A stretch of 64,000 bases of DNA from Mesorhizobium sp. WSM4904 (GTDB lineage Bacteria > Pseudomonadota > Alphaproteobacteria > Rhizobiales > Rhizobiaceae), in contig NZ_CP121354.1 in the NCBI RefSeq assembly GCF_029674545.1, positions 2,365,001 to 2,429,000 of the forward strand. Reading direction: 5' to 3'. Positions 26,372-35,725 of the stretch are shown in pieces. The position numbers and the translations under genes were made by a program. The notes beneath the pieces were generated by a model. It did no database searches. It worked only from the letters and a program-made list of their open reading frames with translations, and had not been told where the DNA came from. Every line of letters starts with the position of its first letter. Positions within the stretch are counted from its first letter, which is position 1.

Positions 26372-26378
26372 GGAAAGA

Positions 26379-26498
26379 GTGAATGGTCAATGGTGAATGG
26401 CAATCGGCGAAGAGAGCACTTTACGTGCTCGAATTCTTATGATGACGCCCATTCACCATTCACCATTCACCATTCACCATTCACCATTCACCATTCAC
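26379..26498. repeat. ATTCACC heptanucleotide tandem repeat with inverted upstream copies
   Basis: The unit ATTCACC is repeated almost seven times without error at 26451-26498. Two complementary units, GTGAATGG, lie upstream at 26379-26386 and 26393-26400, so transcripts can fold the two regions together. It lies between the ABC ATPase gene and the antiporter start at 26541. Unit number could vary by slippage and alter the antiporter leader; that effect is inference. Confidence 0.85.
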
Positions 26499-26540
26499 TT
26501 TTGCAGTGCCAAACGCCTGGTTCCATCGCTACGATAAGCC

Positions 26541-28094
26541 ATGGCGCTGTTCGAAGTCACCTTGATCCTGCTGCTGATTGCCGTCGTGCTGACGGCGCTG
26601 TCACGCTGGCTGGAGGTGCCTTATCCCTCGCTTCTGGCCCTGGCCGGGGCGGGGCTCGCCTTCCTGCCCGGCGCTCCGATGATCGAGATCGACCCGGAAT
26701 TGGCGCTGGCGCTGTTCATCGCGCCGGTGCTTCTCGATGCCGCCTATGACACGTCGCTGCGCGATCTCAAGCGCTACCGGCTGTCGCTGGTGCTCTTGGC
26801 GCTCGGCGCCGTCGTCTTCACCACCGTGGTCGTCGCCTTCGTCGGCTGGAAGATGGCCGGCCTGCCGATCGCGGCGGCGATCGCGCTCGGCGCCATCGTC
26901 GCCCCACCGGACGCCGTGGCGGCGAGCGCCGTGCTCAATCAGTTCAAGGTGCCGCACCGGCTCACCGCCATCCTGCAGGGCGAGAGCCTGCTCAACGACG
27001 CCACGGCGCTGCTGATCTACCGGATCGCGGTTTCGGCCGCCATCGGCTCGGTCATGCTGAGGGACGCAGTGCCTGTGGTTCTCTTGTCGACGATTGGCAG
27101 CGTTGCCGCCGGCTATCTGTTCGGCCGCATCTCGCTGTTGGCGCTGACGCGCATCGAGGATGCGGCAAGCAGCACCGTGGTGCAGTTCGCCGGAACGTTC
27201 GCCGTCTGGATCATCGCCGACAGGATCGGCCTCTCCGCCATCATCACCATCGTCGTCTATGCCATCACCATCGCACGCACCGGCCCACGCCGCATGACGG
27301 CGAGACGCCGCGTCAGCACCTATTCGGTCTGGGAGTCGGCGGTGTTCGTGCTCAACGTGCTGGCTTTCGTGCTGATGGGCCTGCAGGCACGGTCGATTGT
27401 CGGCCGGCTCTCCGGCGACGGGCAGGGCGACGCTTTCCTCTTCGCCGCAACCGTGCTCGCCGCCGTTATCGTGGCGCGTCTCGTCTGGGTGCTGGCCTAT
27501 GTCGCCATCATGAGACGATTTGCCCGCTTCGACAGCGAGGAGCAAAGGCGGGATGCGCCGACGTTTCGCGGCGCGGTGCTCGTCGGCTGGTGCGGCATGC
27601 GCGGGCTGGTGACGCTGGTCGCGGCTATTGCCTTGCCGGCCGGCTTTCCCGGCCGCGACCCGATCGTGCTTGCCGCCTTCGCGGTCGTGCTCGGCACGCT
27701 GGTGCTGCAAGGCGTCAGCCTGAAGCCTTTGCTGCGCCGGCTCAATTTCGAGCGGGATACGACGGTGGATCGCGAGGTGGCGCAGGCGCGTGTCGCCATC
27801 ATGCAGGCCGCGCTCGACGTGCTGAGCCGCAAGACGACGGCCGCCGCGGCGGTAGTGCGCGAGCAGTACGAGGCTCAGCGCTTGATCGCGGAAAATCCGG
27901 AGGACGCCCAGGCTGCGACCGAATACGACCGGCTGCGCCTCTATGCCATCAACCGTCAGCGCGACACGCTCGAGGAGCTGCGGCGTAACGGCACGATCGG
28001 CGACGAGGCCTATCACCGGCTGGAAGAAGAGATCGACTGGGCCGAGCTGGCCGCGTCGCCGGCGGGACGGTTCCAGCCGCTGACCACTTATTAA
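26541..28094 (+). CDS. Na+/H+ antiporter (CPA1 family)
   Basis: A 517-residue monovalent cation/proton antiporter with about 11-12 hydrophobic helices up to residue 400. The ion-site helix reads GAIVAPPDAVAASAVL and is followed by GESLLNDATALLIY, both diagnostic of NhaP/NhaK-like CPA1 exchangers. The C-terminal 115 residues are charged and cytoplasmic. It exports Na+ (or K+/Li+) in exchange for protons at the inner membrane. The start ATG at 26541 has only a poor ribosome site. Confidence 0.92.
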   Translation: MALFEVTLILLLIAVVLTALSRWLEVPYPSLLALAGAGLAFLPGAPMIEIDPELALALFIAPVLLDAAYDTSLRDLKRYRLSLVLLALGAVVFTTVVVAFVGWKMAGLPIAAAIALGAIVAPPDAVAASAVLNQFKVPHRLTAILQGESLLNDATALLIYRIAVSAAIGSVMLRDAVPVVLLSTIGSVAAGYLFGRISLLALTRIEDAASSTVVQFAGTFAVWIIADRIGLSAIITIVVYAITIARTGPRRMTARRRVSTYSVWESAVFVLNVLAFVLMGLQARSIVGRLSGDGQGDAFLFAATVLAAVIVARLVWVLAYVAIMRRFARFDSEEQRRDAPTFRGAVLVGWCGMRGLVTLVAAIALPAGFPGRDPIVLAAFAVVLGTLVLQGVSLKPLLRRLNFERDTTVDREVAQARVAIMQAALDVLSRKTTAAAAVVREQYEAQRLIAENPEDAQAATEYDRLRLYAINRQRDTLEELRRNGTIGDEAYHRLEEEIDWAELAASPAGRFQPLTTY

Positions 28095-28201
28095 GGGGCG
28101 GCTCGGGGTACTGGCTGGACCATCCCGAGCGTCGTCGCGGTCCATTGCCACGCCATCGCCGAGACGCTACTGGCGTGGCCATATATTAAGCCGGTTCATC
28201 A

Positions 28202-29119
28202 ATGAAGCTGATCAGCTACAACATCCAGTACGGCTATGGCACCGACGGGCGCTACGATCTCACGCGCTGCGCGAAGCTGATTGACGGAGCCGACATCATA
28301 GCCTTGCAGGAAGTGGAGCGGCACTGGCAGCGCAGCAATGGCGAAGATCAGCCGGAAATGCTCTCGCGGCTGCTGCCCGACTATCATTGGGTCTATGGTC
28401 CGGCATTCGACATGGATGCCAGCGAAAGGCGCGACGGCCGTGTCGTGAACCGCAGGCGCCAGTTCGGCACGATGGTGCTGTCGAAGCTGCCGATCGTCTG
28501 GTCGCGACTGCACGCGTTGCCGCTGCGCCGCACGCTGAGGCCGCTCAATACCCGCAATGCCGCACTGGAATGCATGATCCGCACGCCGGCGGGACCGGTG
28601 CGGTTCTTTTCGCTGCACCTTGCGCATATCGCTGCGGAGGAGCGGCTGGAACAGATCGACTATCTGCTTGGCGAGCATCGGCGCGCGCCATCCGACGGTG
28701 GTCCGTGGAGCGGCGCCGACGATGAGGCGCAGCGCAACTGGAGCAATGGCGAGCCGGAGCCTGAAAGCCCGCTGGCCGCGATCTGGCTCGGCGATTTCAA
28801 CATGGAACCGGGAAGCACCGAGTACCGACGCATAGTCGGCGGCACGCCTTATCACCGCGGGGCGGCCTATATCGACGGGTTCGTCGATGCCGCCGCTGTC
28901 GCCAGCGAGCCGGTGCCGGATTTCCACACGCATGAAAAGATCATCGACGGCAGGCTGGCGAAGCGCCGGCTCGACCATTGCTTCGTCGGCGGCATGCTGG
29001 CCGAGCGGGTGCGTAGGGTGAGCGCCGACATCGGCGAGGTCGCTTCCGACCATTTCCCGCTGCGGGTCGATATCGATCTGGAGACGCCAGGCATTGCCTC
29101 GGGCCTGGCGGGCAGGTGA
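28202..29119 (+). CDS. Endonuclease/exonuclease/phosphatase family protein
   Basis: A 305-residue EEP-fold hydrolase. All expected motifs can be read: MKLISYNIQYG (Asn), IIALQEVERHW (Glu), FSLHLAH, IWLGDFNMEPGS (Asp and Asn) and a C-terminal SDHFPLRVDI (Asp-His). There is no signal peptide. Members cut nucleic acids or phosphoester head groups; the substrate is unknown. The ATG at 28202 is preceded by a 107-base gap. A phosphoesterase role would suit the Pho-box-like site upstream of the importer, but it is not certain that they share a message. Confidence 0.87.
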   Translation: MKLISYNIQYGYGTDGRYDLTRCAKLIDGADIIALQEVERHWQRSNGEDQPEMLSRLLPDYHWVYGPAFDMDASERRDGRVVNRRRQFGTMVLSKLPIVWSRLHALPLRRTLRPLNTRNAALECMIRTPAGPVRFFSLHLAHIAAEERLEQIDYLLGEHRRAPSDGGPWSGADDEAQRNWSNGEPEPESPLAAIWLGDFNMEPGSTEYRRIVGGTPYHRGAAYIDGFVDAAAVASEPVPDFHTHEKIIDGRLAKRRLDHCFVGGMLAERVRRVSADIGEVASDHFPLRVDIDLETPGIASGLAGR

Positions 29120-29126
29120 ACCGCGC

Positions 29127-29972
29127 ATGACGCTGTTCGTTTTCCTCGCGGTGCTCACGGCGGCTGCCATGCATGCGATCTGGAACGCGCTGGTCAAGGT
29201 GCATCTCGACCGCTTCCTGTCGATCACGCTGATGACGCTCGGCATGGGGTTCGCGGCGCTGTTGGCGCTCCCTTTCGTCGAGGTGCCGAGGGCCGAAGTA
29301 TGGCCATTCATTCTGGCGTCGGTGTTCTTCCACATGGGCTACCGGACCTTCCTGATCGGCGCCTACAAGGCCGGCGATTTCGCGCAGACTTATCCGCTGG
29401 CGCGCGGCACGGCGCCGCTCTTGTCCGCGCTCGGCGGCATCGTCCTGCTTGGAGAGGTGCCGGCGCCGCTCGCCATCTTCGGCATCGTGCTTCTGTCGGC
29501 CGGCACGCTGGTGATGTCGTTTCGTGGCGGCATGCATCTCGAGCGGTTCAATCCTCGCGCGGTCAGTCTCGCGCTCGGCACCTCGATCTTCATCGCCAGC
29601 TACACGCTCTCCGACGGCAGCGGGGCGCGGCTTGCGGCGACCGCGCAAAGCTATGCGGCCTGGCTGTTCGTCTGTGACGCGCTCTGGGCCTTGGTGTTGT
29701 GCGTCGCCTTTCGCGGGCCGCAGTCGCTGCCTGTGCTGGCGCGCGACTGGAAGGCGGGTCTTTTCACCGGCGTGCTCAGCGGCGCCGCCTACTGGATCGT
29801 GATGTGGGCGATGACCAAGGCGCCGATCGCCTCGGTCGCGTCGCTGCGCGAGACCTCGATCCTGTTCGCCATGGTGATCTCGGTGCTGGCGCTGGGCGAG
29901 AAGATGACGGCCTGGCGCGCCGCGGCCGCGCTCGGCATCGTCGCGGGCGTCGTCGCTCTCAGGCTGGGTTAG
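29127..29972 (+). CDS. DMT/EamA family transporter
   Basis: A 281-residue membrane protein with about ten helices in two EamA halves; the second half starts near residue 145. The ATG at 29127 is seven bases after the EEP gene stop, so they are probably co-transcribed. DMT carriers usually export small metabolites across the inner membrane. The substrate is unknown. Confidence 0.85.
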   Translation: MTLFVFLAVLTAAAMHAIWNALVKVHLDRFLSITLMTLGMGFAALLALPFVEVPRAEVWPFILASVFFHMGYRTFLIGAYKAGDFAQTYPLARGTAPLLSALGGIVLLGEVPAPLAIFGIVLLSAGTLVMSFRGGMHLERFNPRAVSLALGTSIFIASYTLSDGSGARLAATAQSYAAWLFVCDALWALVLCVAFRGPQSLPVLARDWKAGLFTGVLSGAAYWIVMWAMTKAPIASVASLRETSILFAMVISVLALGEKMTAWRAAAALGIVAGVVALRLG

Positions 29973-30007
29973 AGCAATTCCTGGAAAAGCCCTGTAACGG
30001 TTTCTCG
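29971..30007. repeat. Rhizobial intergenic repeat, half copy
   Basis: AGAGCAATTCCTGGAAAAGC followed by a GTAACGGTTT-like end is the reverse complement of the second half of the repeat at 13728-13830. It lies between two convergent genes and may help to end transcription. Confidence 0.6.
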
Positions 30008-31225
30008 TCAACCGAACACGGTCATCACCTCGCCGCGCTTCTCGGGGCTGAAGCGGATGACGACGATGATGCAGACGGCGACCACGCCGGCAAACAGCGC
30101 CAGCGCATGGCCGTAGCTGCTTCCGGGCGCCTCGGCGATACCTGCCTGATAGGGACCGCCATAGGACGCGGCGAGGTTGCCGGCCTGATAAATGAAGCCG
30201 GGCAGGGTCGCGCGTACCGAACCGGGCGACAGTTCGTTGAGATGTACCGGGATGACGCCCCAGGCGCCTTGCACCGCCACCTGCATGACAAAGGCGCCGA
30301 TCGCCAGCATGAAAGGCGTCGTCGTATAGGCCCAGAGCGGAATTGCCGGCAAAGCGATCACGCAGGCGAGCGTGATGGCGTTGATGCGGCCAATCTTCTC
30401 CGACAGGGCGCCGAATGCCAGGCCGCCGGCAATGGCGCCGATATTGGCGACGATGGTGATCCAACTCACCGTGTGCGGATCAAAGCCATGCTCCTTCCTC
30501 AGGAAGGTCGGGTAGAGATCCTGCGTGCCGTGGCTGAAGAAATTGAAGAACATCATCAGCACCACCGCATAGAGCGCGATGCCCCAATGCCTCCGCAGCG
30601 TTTCGAGGAGGCCCGGCCGCACCTGGGCGCGGCCTTCGACGAAAGCCGGCGATTCCGGCACATGCGAGCGGATGAAGAGCACGATCAGCGCCGGCACGAA
30701 GCTGAGCAGGAACATGGCGCGCCAGCCGATGGTGAAGTCGCCGATCTTCTGTCCGTAGAGCAGCCCGTACACCACCGCCGCCAGCAAATAGCCGGCCGGA
30801 TAACCGCATTGCAGGATGCCGGAGACCATGCCGCGGGCGCTCGGCGGAATGGACTCCATGGCAAGCGAACTGCCCAGCCCCCATTCGCCGCCCATGGCGA
30901 TCCCGAACAAGGCGCGTAGGGCCAGGAATATGCCGAGATTGGGCGCGAAAGCGGCGAGCGCGCCGATCACCGAATAGCTGACGATGTTCAGCATCAGCAT
31001 GGGCTTGCGCCCATATTTGTCGGCAAGCATGCCGAAGACGAACGCACCGATGAAGCGCGTCGCGAGCGTCAGGAACAGAGCTTTGGAGACCGCCGGGACG
31101 TCGGTCTTGAATTCAGCGGCAATATCGACGAGCAGGAATGTCAGAAGGAAGAAATCAAAAGCGTCCAGTGTCCAGCCCAGAAAAGATGCGACGACGGTCT
31201 TCTTCTGCTCTGCGGTGAGGCTCAA
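30008..31225 (-). CDS. MFS transporter (sugar acid/aromatic acid:H+ symporter type)
   Basis: A 405-residue, 12-helix major facilitator. It has the SHS-type N-terminus WTLDAFDFFLLTF, the loop motif GMLADKYGRKPML and a second-half relative, GALSEKIGRI. An ATG exists at 31243, but an AAAGGAG ribosome site falls inside codons 2-4 of that start and lies seven bases before the TTG at 31225, so the TTG is preferred. It is the last gene of a long leftward catabolic run, 89 bases after the Dabb gene. The substrate may be an organic acid linked to the pathway. Confidence 0.87.
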   Translation of the reverse strand: MSLTAEQKKTVVASFLGWTLDAFDFFLLTFLLVDIAAEFKTDVPAVSKALFLTLATRFIGAFVFGMLADKYGRKPMLMLNIVSYSVIGALAAFAPNLGIFLALRALFGIAMGGEWGLGSSLAMESIPPSARGMVSGILQCGYPAGYLLAAVVYGLLYGQKIGDFTIGWRAMFLLSFVPALIVLFIRSHVPESPAFVEGRAQVRPGLLETLRRHWGIALYAVVLMMFFNFFSHGTQDLYPTFLRKEHGFDPHTVSWITIVANIGAIAGGLAFGALSEKIGRINAITLACVIALPAIPLWAYTTTPFMLAIGAFVMQVAVQGAWGVIPVHLNELSPGSVRATLPGFIYQAGNLAASYGGPYQAGIAEAPGSSYGHALALFAGVVAVCIIVVIRFSPEKRGEVMTVFG

Positions 31226-31314
31226 GGCGTTTCTCCTTTGCACCCCCAGGGGACGATATGTTCCATGCGGTGCAAAAGAGAACGGTCGTTTGCCGGTTTT
31301 CGGTCAACCAGCGG

Positions 31315-31632
31315 TCACATTTCCGTAAACTCGAGGTCGAAGACCAGCAGCCCGTCGGTGCCGCCGTCGAGCGCGGCAACCAGGCGAGCGCCGGCACGCT
31401 GGTGCGCTTCGTGGAGCAGATAGGCGTCGCGGGCAGCGGCATCGCGGAAATCGATGGTGAAACCATGCGTGAGGCCGCGCGCGAAGGGCTCCGGGCTGAC
31501 ATTGGCGCTGAAATGTACGCCGCCCATGCCGTCGATGACGGAGCGCAGCGCTTCGAGATCGGCATGGATCGCGGCGCGCTCGGCGGCGGGGACGTCGTCG
31601 CGGAAGCGGACAAGGACGCAGTGGCGGATCAT
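31315..31632 (-). CDS. Dabb family (stress-responsive alpha/beta barrel) protein
   Basis: A 105-residue dimeric alpha/beta-barrel protein starting MIRHCVLVRFRDDVP. The IRHCVLVRF strand and the THGFTIDFRDAAARDAYLLH block are typical of the Dabb family (PF07876). Members range from stress proteins to small enzymes in aromatic and terpenoid pathways. It starts ten bases after the GMC gene stop, so it is probably part of the same operon. No catalytic role can be assigned. Confidence 0.82.
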   Translation of the reverse strand: MIRHCVLVRFRDDVPAAERAAIHADLEALRSVIDGMGGVHFSANVSPEPFARGLTHGFTIDFRDAAARDAYLLHEAHQRAGARLVAALDGGTDGLLVFDLEFTEM

Positions 31633-31642
31633 CGTTCTTCCT

Positions 31643-33271
31643 TCAGGCCGCCCGGTTGCCCTTGAACACGGCCGGCGGCAGCGGCTCGCGGCCAAGGATC
31701 AGGTCGGCGCCCTTTTCGCCGACCATGATCGTCGGCGCATTGGTATTGGAGGAGGGGACACGCGGCATCACCGAGGCGTCGCAGACTCGCAGGCCTTCTA
31801 TGCCACGCAGCCTGAGATCTGGCGAGACCACCGCCATTTCATCATGACCCATGCGGCAGGTGCCGACCGGATGGTGGTCGGTCTTCGAGGTTCGGCAGGC
31901 ATAGTCGAAGAGGTCGGCGTCGCTTTGCAGGGCAGGGCCGGGCAGCACTTCGCGCAGCACGTAGGGGGCAAGCGCCTTCTGGCGCATGATCTCGCGCGCC
32001 AGCCGCAGGCCCTTGATCGACATGTCGCGGTCGTACGGATCGGACCAGTAGTTCGGGTCGATCAGCGGGTGGTCGGCCGGATCGGCGCTCTTCAGCCGCA
32101 CCGTGCCGCGCGAGCGCGGCCGCAGGAAGGCGGAGTTGAGCGTCACGCCGGGGTTCTTCAGCTTCTCGACGCCGGCCTCGATGCCGGAGCCGAGGCCGAG
32201 ATGAAACTGGATGTCGGGCGAGGCGGCGGTCGGGTCGGCATACCAGAAGCCACCGGTCTCGAAGAGGCTGGAGGCCACCGGCCCCTTCTTCAAAAGCAGA
32301 TATTGCAGACCCGCCCATAGCGTGCGGTGCAGCTTGGCGTAGTTGTCATAGGTGTGGTCGCCGGTGCATTCGGCGATCACGAACAGGTCGAGATGGTCCT
32401 GCATGTTGGAGCCGACGCCCGGCAGGTCGTGGACAGGGGTCACGCCGACCGACTTCAGGTGATCGGCCGGTCCGATGCCGGACTGCATCAGGAGCTTCGG
32501 CGAGCCGATGGACCCGGAGGAGACGATTACCTCGCGTTCGGCGCGCAATATGGTCTTCTCGCCGCCCGGCTTGTCGACGATCTCGACGCCGCTGGCGCGG
32601 CCCTTCTCGATGACGACGCGGGTGACGAGCACGTCGGTCCTGACCGTCAGATTCTTGCGAGCGCGGATCGGCTTCAGATAGGCGACAGAAGCGGAGGAGC
32701 GCCGCGCGTCCTTCTGGGTGAGCTGGTAGTAACCGACGCCCTCTTGGGCAGCGCCGTTGAAATCCGGGTTGAAGGGCATGCCCATCTCCTGGCCGGCGCG
32801 GAAATAGGCCTCGCAGATCGGCAGCGGCGAGATCGGGTTGGAGACGCCGAGCGGGCCTTGGTCGCCATGGAAATCGTTGGCGAAGCGCTGGTTGTTCTCG
32901 GCGCGCTTGAAATAGGGAAGCACGTCGCGATAGCCCCAGCCGGCGAGCCCTTCTTCCTTCTCCCAGGCGTCATAGTCGCGGGCATTGCCGCGCGTGTAGA
33001 TCTGGGCGTTGATCGACGAGCCGCCGCCCACCACCTTGGCCTGGGTGTACCAGAAGACGCGATCCTTCATGTTCTTCTGCGGCACGGTCGACCAGCCCCA
33101 GGAGGCGATGCCCTTGGTCATCTTGGCGAAACCCGCCGGCATGTGGATCAGCGGATGCCAATCCTTGCCGCCGGCTTCCAAAAGCAGCACGGAATGGGAA
33201 GGATCCTCGCTCAGCCGGTTGGCCAGCACGCAGCCGGCCGGACCGGCGCCAACAATGATATAGTCAGCCAT
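31643..33271 (-). CDS. GMC family FAD-dependent oxidoreductase (choline dehydrogenase-like)
   Basis: A 542-residue flavoenzyme. The FAD loop is YIIVGAGPAGCVLANRL at the N-terminus, the GMC signature 1 region contains GGSSINAQIYTRGN, and the C-terminus carries HHPVGTCRMG and NTNAPTIMVGE, which supply the active-site His and Asn. It oxidises a primary alcohol, often to an aldehyde, as in choline or alkanol dehydrogenases. The second ATG at 33271 fits the ribosome site and the FAD loop best. It lies 12 bases after the SDR gene. Confidence 0.9.
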   Translation of the reverse strand: MADYIIVGAGPAGCVLANRLSEDPSHSVLLLEAGGKDWHPLIHMPAGFAKMTKGIASWGWSTVPQKNMKDRVFWYTQAKVVGGGSSINAQIYTRGNARDYDAWEKEEGLAGWGYRDVLPYFKRAENNQRFANDFHGDQGPLGVSNPISPLPICEAYFRAGQEMGMPFNPDFNGAAQEGVGYYQLTQKDARRSSASVAYLKPIRARKNLTVRTDVLVTRVVIEKGRASGVEIVDKPGGEKTILRAEREVIVSSGSIGSPKLLMQSGIGPADHLKSVGVTPVHDLPGVGSNMQDHLDLFVIAECTGDHTYDNYAKLHRTLWAGLQYLLLKKGPVASSLFETGGFWYADPTAASPDIQFHLGLGSGIEAGVEKLKNPGVTLNSAFLRPRSRGTVRLKSADPADHPLIDPNYWSDPYDRDMSIKGLRLAREIMRQKALAPYVLREVLPGPALQSDADLFDYACRTSKTDHHPVGTCRMGHDEMAVVSPDLRLRGIEGLRVCDASVMPRVPSSNTNAPTIMVGEKGADLILGREPLPPAVFKGNRAA

Positions 33272-33283
33272 TGTTCCACTCAC

Positions 33284-34045
33284 TCACAAGCGAGGCACGG
33301 AAAGCGCGCCGTCGACATCGATCACCGACCCGGTCGAAAAGCCGAATTTTCCGCTGGCCAGCGCTGCCACCACCGCCCCGATATCGGCGGCCTCGCCCCA
33401 GCGTTTGGCCGGCACCAGGCCGCTATCGATCAGCGCGTCATATTTGGCGGAGACGCCCGCGGTCATGTCGGTGCGGATGATGCCAGGCCGAACCTCGAAC
33501 ACGCCGATGTTTTCCGCGGCGAGCCGCAGCGCGAGGTTCTTGACCCACATCGACAGACCGGCCTTGGACATGCAGTAATCCGCGCGCTCCGGCGAAGCCA
33601 TCGTCGCGCTGACCGAGGTGATGGTGATGATCGATCTGGTCGAGCCGGCAGGCGTCGCAAGCATGGCTTTGGCGACCGCCTGGCTGAGGAACACCGTGCC
33701 GCGCAGGTTGACGGCAAGAGCGCGGTCGAAATTCTCCGGCTTCAGCTCCAGAAGATCGCCGCGCAGCACTGCGCCAATGCCGGCGTTGTTGACCAGGCAG
33801 TCGATGCTGCCGAAGGCGTCGATCGCGGTCTCGACAAGTTCGGCGTGGCCAGCGAGATCGGCAATATCGCATTGGGCGTAAGCGAACTTCGCGCCGCGCG
33901 CGGCGATGTTCTCGGCAAGCGCATCGGCCGGCTTCTTGGCAAGGTCGGCGACGAGGATGTCGAAGCCGGCGTCGGCCAACGCCTCGGCACAGGCAAGCCC
34001 GATGCCGCGCGCGCCGCCGGTGACTATGGCCGCCGGGCGGGTCAT
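33284..34045 (-). CDS. SDR family oxidoreductase (3-ketoacyl reductase-like)
   Basis: A 253-residue short-chain dehydrogenase with TGGARGIG (about residues 8-15), NNAG, and a catalytic YCMSKAG motif. The C-terminus GSVIDVDGAL is in the position of the usual GxxxxVDGG block. It lies between the two GMC genes in the leftward operon. The substrate is unknown; FabG-like members often act on hydroxyl groups of sugars or acyl chains. Confidence 0.87.
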   Translation of the reverse strand: MTRPAAIVTGGARGIGLACAEALADAGFDILVADLAKKPADALAENIAARGAKFAYAQCDIADLAGHAELVETAIDAFGSIDCLVNNAGIGAVLRGDLLELKPENFDRALAVNLRGTVFLSQAVAKAMLATPAGSTRSIITITSVSATMASPERADYCMSKAGLSMWVKNLALRLAAENIGVFEVRPGIIRTDMTAGVSAKYDALIDSGLVPAKRWGEAADIGAVVAALASGKFGFSTGSVIDVDGALSVPRL

Positions 34046-34087
34046 TTGAAGCCAGCCTTTCGGATGTCGGCGCTGCCCCTCACCCTT

Positions 34088-34195
34088 ACCCTCTCCCCGT
34101 GAAGGACGGGGAGAGGGGGATCTCCGGCGTTACGGCCAACTCCCTTCTCCCCGTCCTTCACGGGGAGAAGGTGCCGGCAGGCGGATGAGGGGCGG
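34088..34195. repeat. Pair of mirrored CTCTCCCCGT hairpins
   Basis: The first hairpin is CTCTCCCCGT-gaagg-ACGGGGAGAG (34091-34115); the second is CCTTCTCCCCGT-ccttc-ACGGGGAGAAGG (34143-34171). They are inverted copies of each other, so each arm can pair within or between units. The flanks (cctcaccctt, gcggatgagggg) are also inverted. This type is widespread between genes in Mesorhizobium and its relatives. It sits inside the catabolic operon, between an SDR and a GMC gene. Confidence 0.8.
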
Positions 34196-34205
34196 CGCCG
34201 GCCTG

Positions 34206-35720
34206 TCATGCCGCAAGCTCCGTCTTGCGGATGTGGTCGGCGACGCGCAGCGCCTGGGCCGCGATCGACAGTGCCGGATTGACCGCGGCCGAAGTCGGCA
34301 GGAAGCTGGCGTCGACGACGAACAGGTTGTTGTGGTCGAAGGCACGGCAGAACGGGTCGAGCGGTGACGTTGCAGGGTCATTGCCCATTTTCACCGTTCC
34401 GCACTGGTGCGAGGGTGTGCGCTTGTCGAAGGGCCGCGACAGCACGATCGGATAGCCGCAGGCGCGGAAATTCTCGCGCATCACCTTGGTCAGGCCCTCG
34501 AGGGACTGCATGTTGGAGCGCCGCCACTGCATGACGATCTCCTTGCCGTCGACCATGATGCGGCTTTCGGGATCGGGCAGATCCTCGCACATCAGGTACC
34601 AGTCGACGGCGTGGCCGGCCATGAAGTCGAGCGCGAATTTCGGCGCCAGCTTCACATTGGCCCTCAACATATTGCCGTCGATCTTGCCGAGCAGTTGCAC
34701 ATTGCCGAGCGGCTTGCCGCCCTTGCCGTCCGACAGATAGTAGTCGTTGAGCATCAGCGTCTTCTGGTAGACGGCATCGTTGCGGCGGCGCGGGTCGATC
34801 GCGAGCATCGCGCTCGAATTGTGGTTCATGAAGTTGCGCCCGACCTGGTCGGAGCTGTTGGCGAGGCCCTTGCCGCCTGCCTTGCCATTGCCGGTGGAAG
34901 GCGAGCGCAGCAGGATGACGGCGGAATTGACCGCGCCAGCCGACAGGATGACCAGCTTCGGCGACAGCGTCTTTTGCGAACCGTTCTGGGTATAGTGGAT
35001 GGCCACGATGGACTTTCCGTCGGGCGAGGCCTCGAGCCAGTCGACATGGGCGCTGGTCTCGAGGCGGATGTTCTTGTCAGTGAGCGCCGCCGTCAGAGGT
35101 CCGGTCTGGGCGTCGATCTTGCCCTGGCCGGTGTTGGGGAAAGCATCCCAGCCGGTCTTGCCTTCCTTCAGCCAGGCTTCGATGTCGACACCCAGCGGCA
35201 GCGAGGCCGGATGCAGGCCAAGGCTCTTCAGTTCGGCACGGGCGCGCGCGATCGACGGCTCGTCGGGCACCGGCTTGAAAGCGTAAGGGATCGAGTGGAA
35301 CGGCTCGGTCGGGTCCTCGCCCAGCGTTCCGCGCACGCGAAAAAGCTGCTCGGCCTTCGAGTACCAGGGCTCGAACTCCTCATAGGAAAACGGCCAGGCG
35401 GGAGAGATGCCGCCGAAATGCTCGAGCTCGGAGAAATCCTCCTTGCGGTAACGGATGAGCACGGCGCCGAAGAATTTCGAATTGCCGCCGACATAATAGT
35501 AGTTGCCGGGGTTGAAGGCGGCTCCTCCGGCCTCGCGCCACATCTCCTTCGGCCGATAGTGCTCGTCAACGAAGATCGACCGCGTCGAGCGCGCATGCGG
35601 CGTCGCCGGCATCGGTTCGCCGCGCTCCAGGATCACGATCGAGGCGCCGCTGCCGGCCAAGCCGGAGGCGATCGTGGCGCCGCCGATGCCGGAGCCGATG
35701 ATGACGATATCCGGGTTCAT
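34206..35720 (-). CDS. GMC family oxidoreductase (sugar/polyol oxidase-like)
   Basis: A 504-residue flavoenzyme distinct from the GMC protein downstream. It has the FAD loop VIIGSGIGGATIASGLA, a YYYVGGNSKFFGAVLIRYRK block typical of the pyranose oxidase/gluconate dehydrogenase-like branch, and the C-terminal pair SHQCGTVKMG (His) and AAVNPALSIAAQ (Asn). There is no signal peptide. It begins five bases after the ABC ATPase gene, so a role in oxidising the imported sugar-like compound is a fair inference. Confidence 0.88.
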   Translation of the reverse strand: MNPDIVIIGSGIGGATIASGLAGSGASIVILERGEPMPATPHARSTRSIFVDEHYRPKEMWREAGGAAFNPGNYYYVGGNSKFFGAVLIRYRKEDFSELEHFGGISPAWPFSYEEFEPWYSKAEQLFRVRGTLGEDPTEPFHSIPYAFKPVPDEPSIARARAELKSLGLHPASLPLGVDIEAWLKEGKTGWDAFPNTGQGKIDAQTGPLTAALTDKNIRLETSAHVDWLEASPDGKSIVAIHYTQNGSQKTLSPKLVILSAGAVNSAVILLRSPSTGNGKAGGKGLANSSDQVGRNFMNHNSSAMLAIDPRRRNDAVYQKTLMLNDYYLSDGKGGKPLGNVQLLGKIDGNMLRANVKLAPKFALDFMAGHAVDWYLMCEDLPDPESRIMVDGKEIVMQWRRSNMQSLEGLTKVMRENFRACGYPIVLSRPFDKRTPSHQCGTVKMGNDPATSPLDPFCRAFDHNNLFVVDASFLPTSAAVNPALSIAAQALRVADHIRKTELAA

Positions 35721-35725
35721 GGCCG

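Noticed and set aside
26451..26498. A CRISPR array
   Set aside because: The units are seven bases long and directly joined, with no spacers and no cas genes.
26601..28151. A 516-codon minus-strand frame opposite the antiporter
   Set aside because: It is a His/Asp/Arg-rich shadow of the strongly supported antiporter gene.
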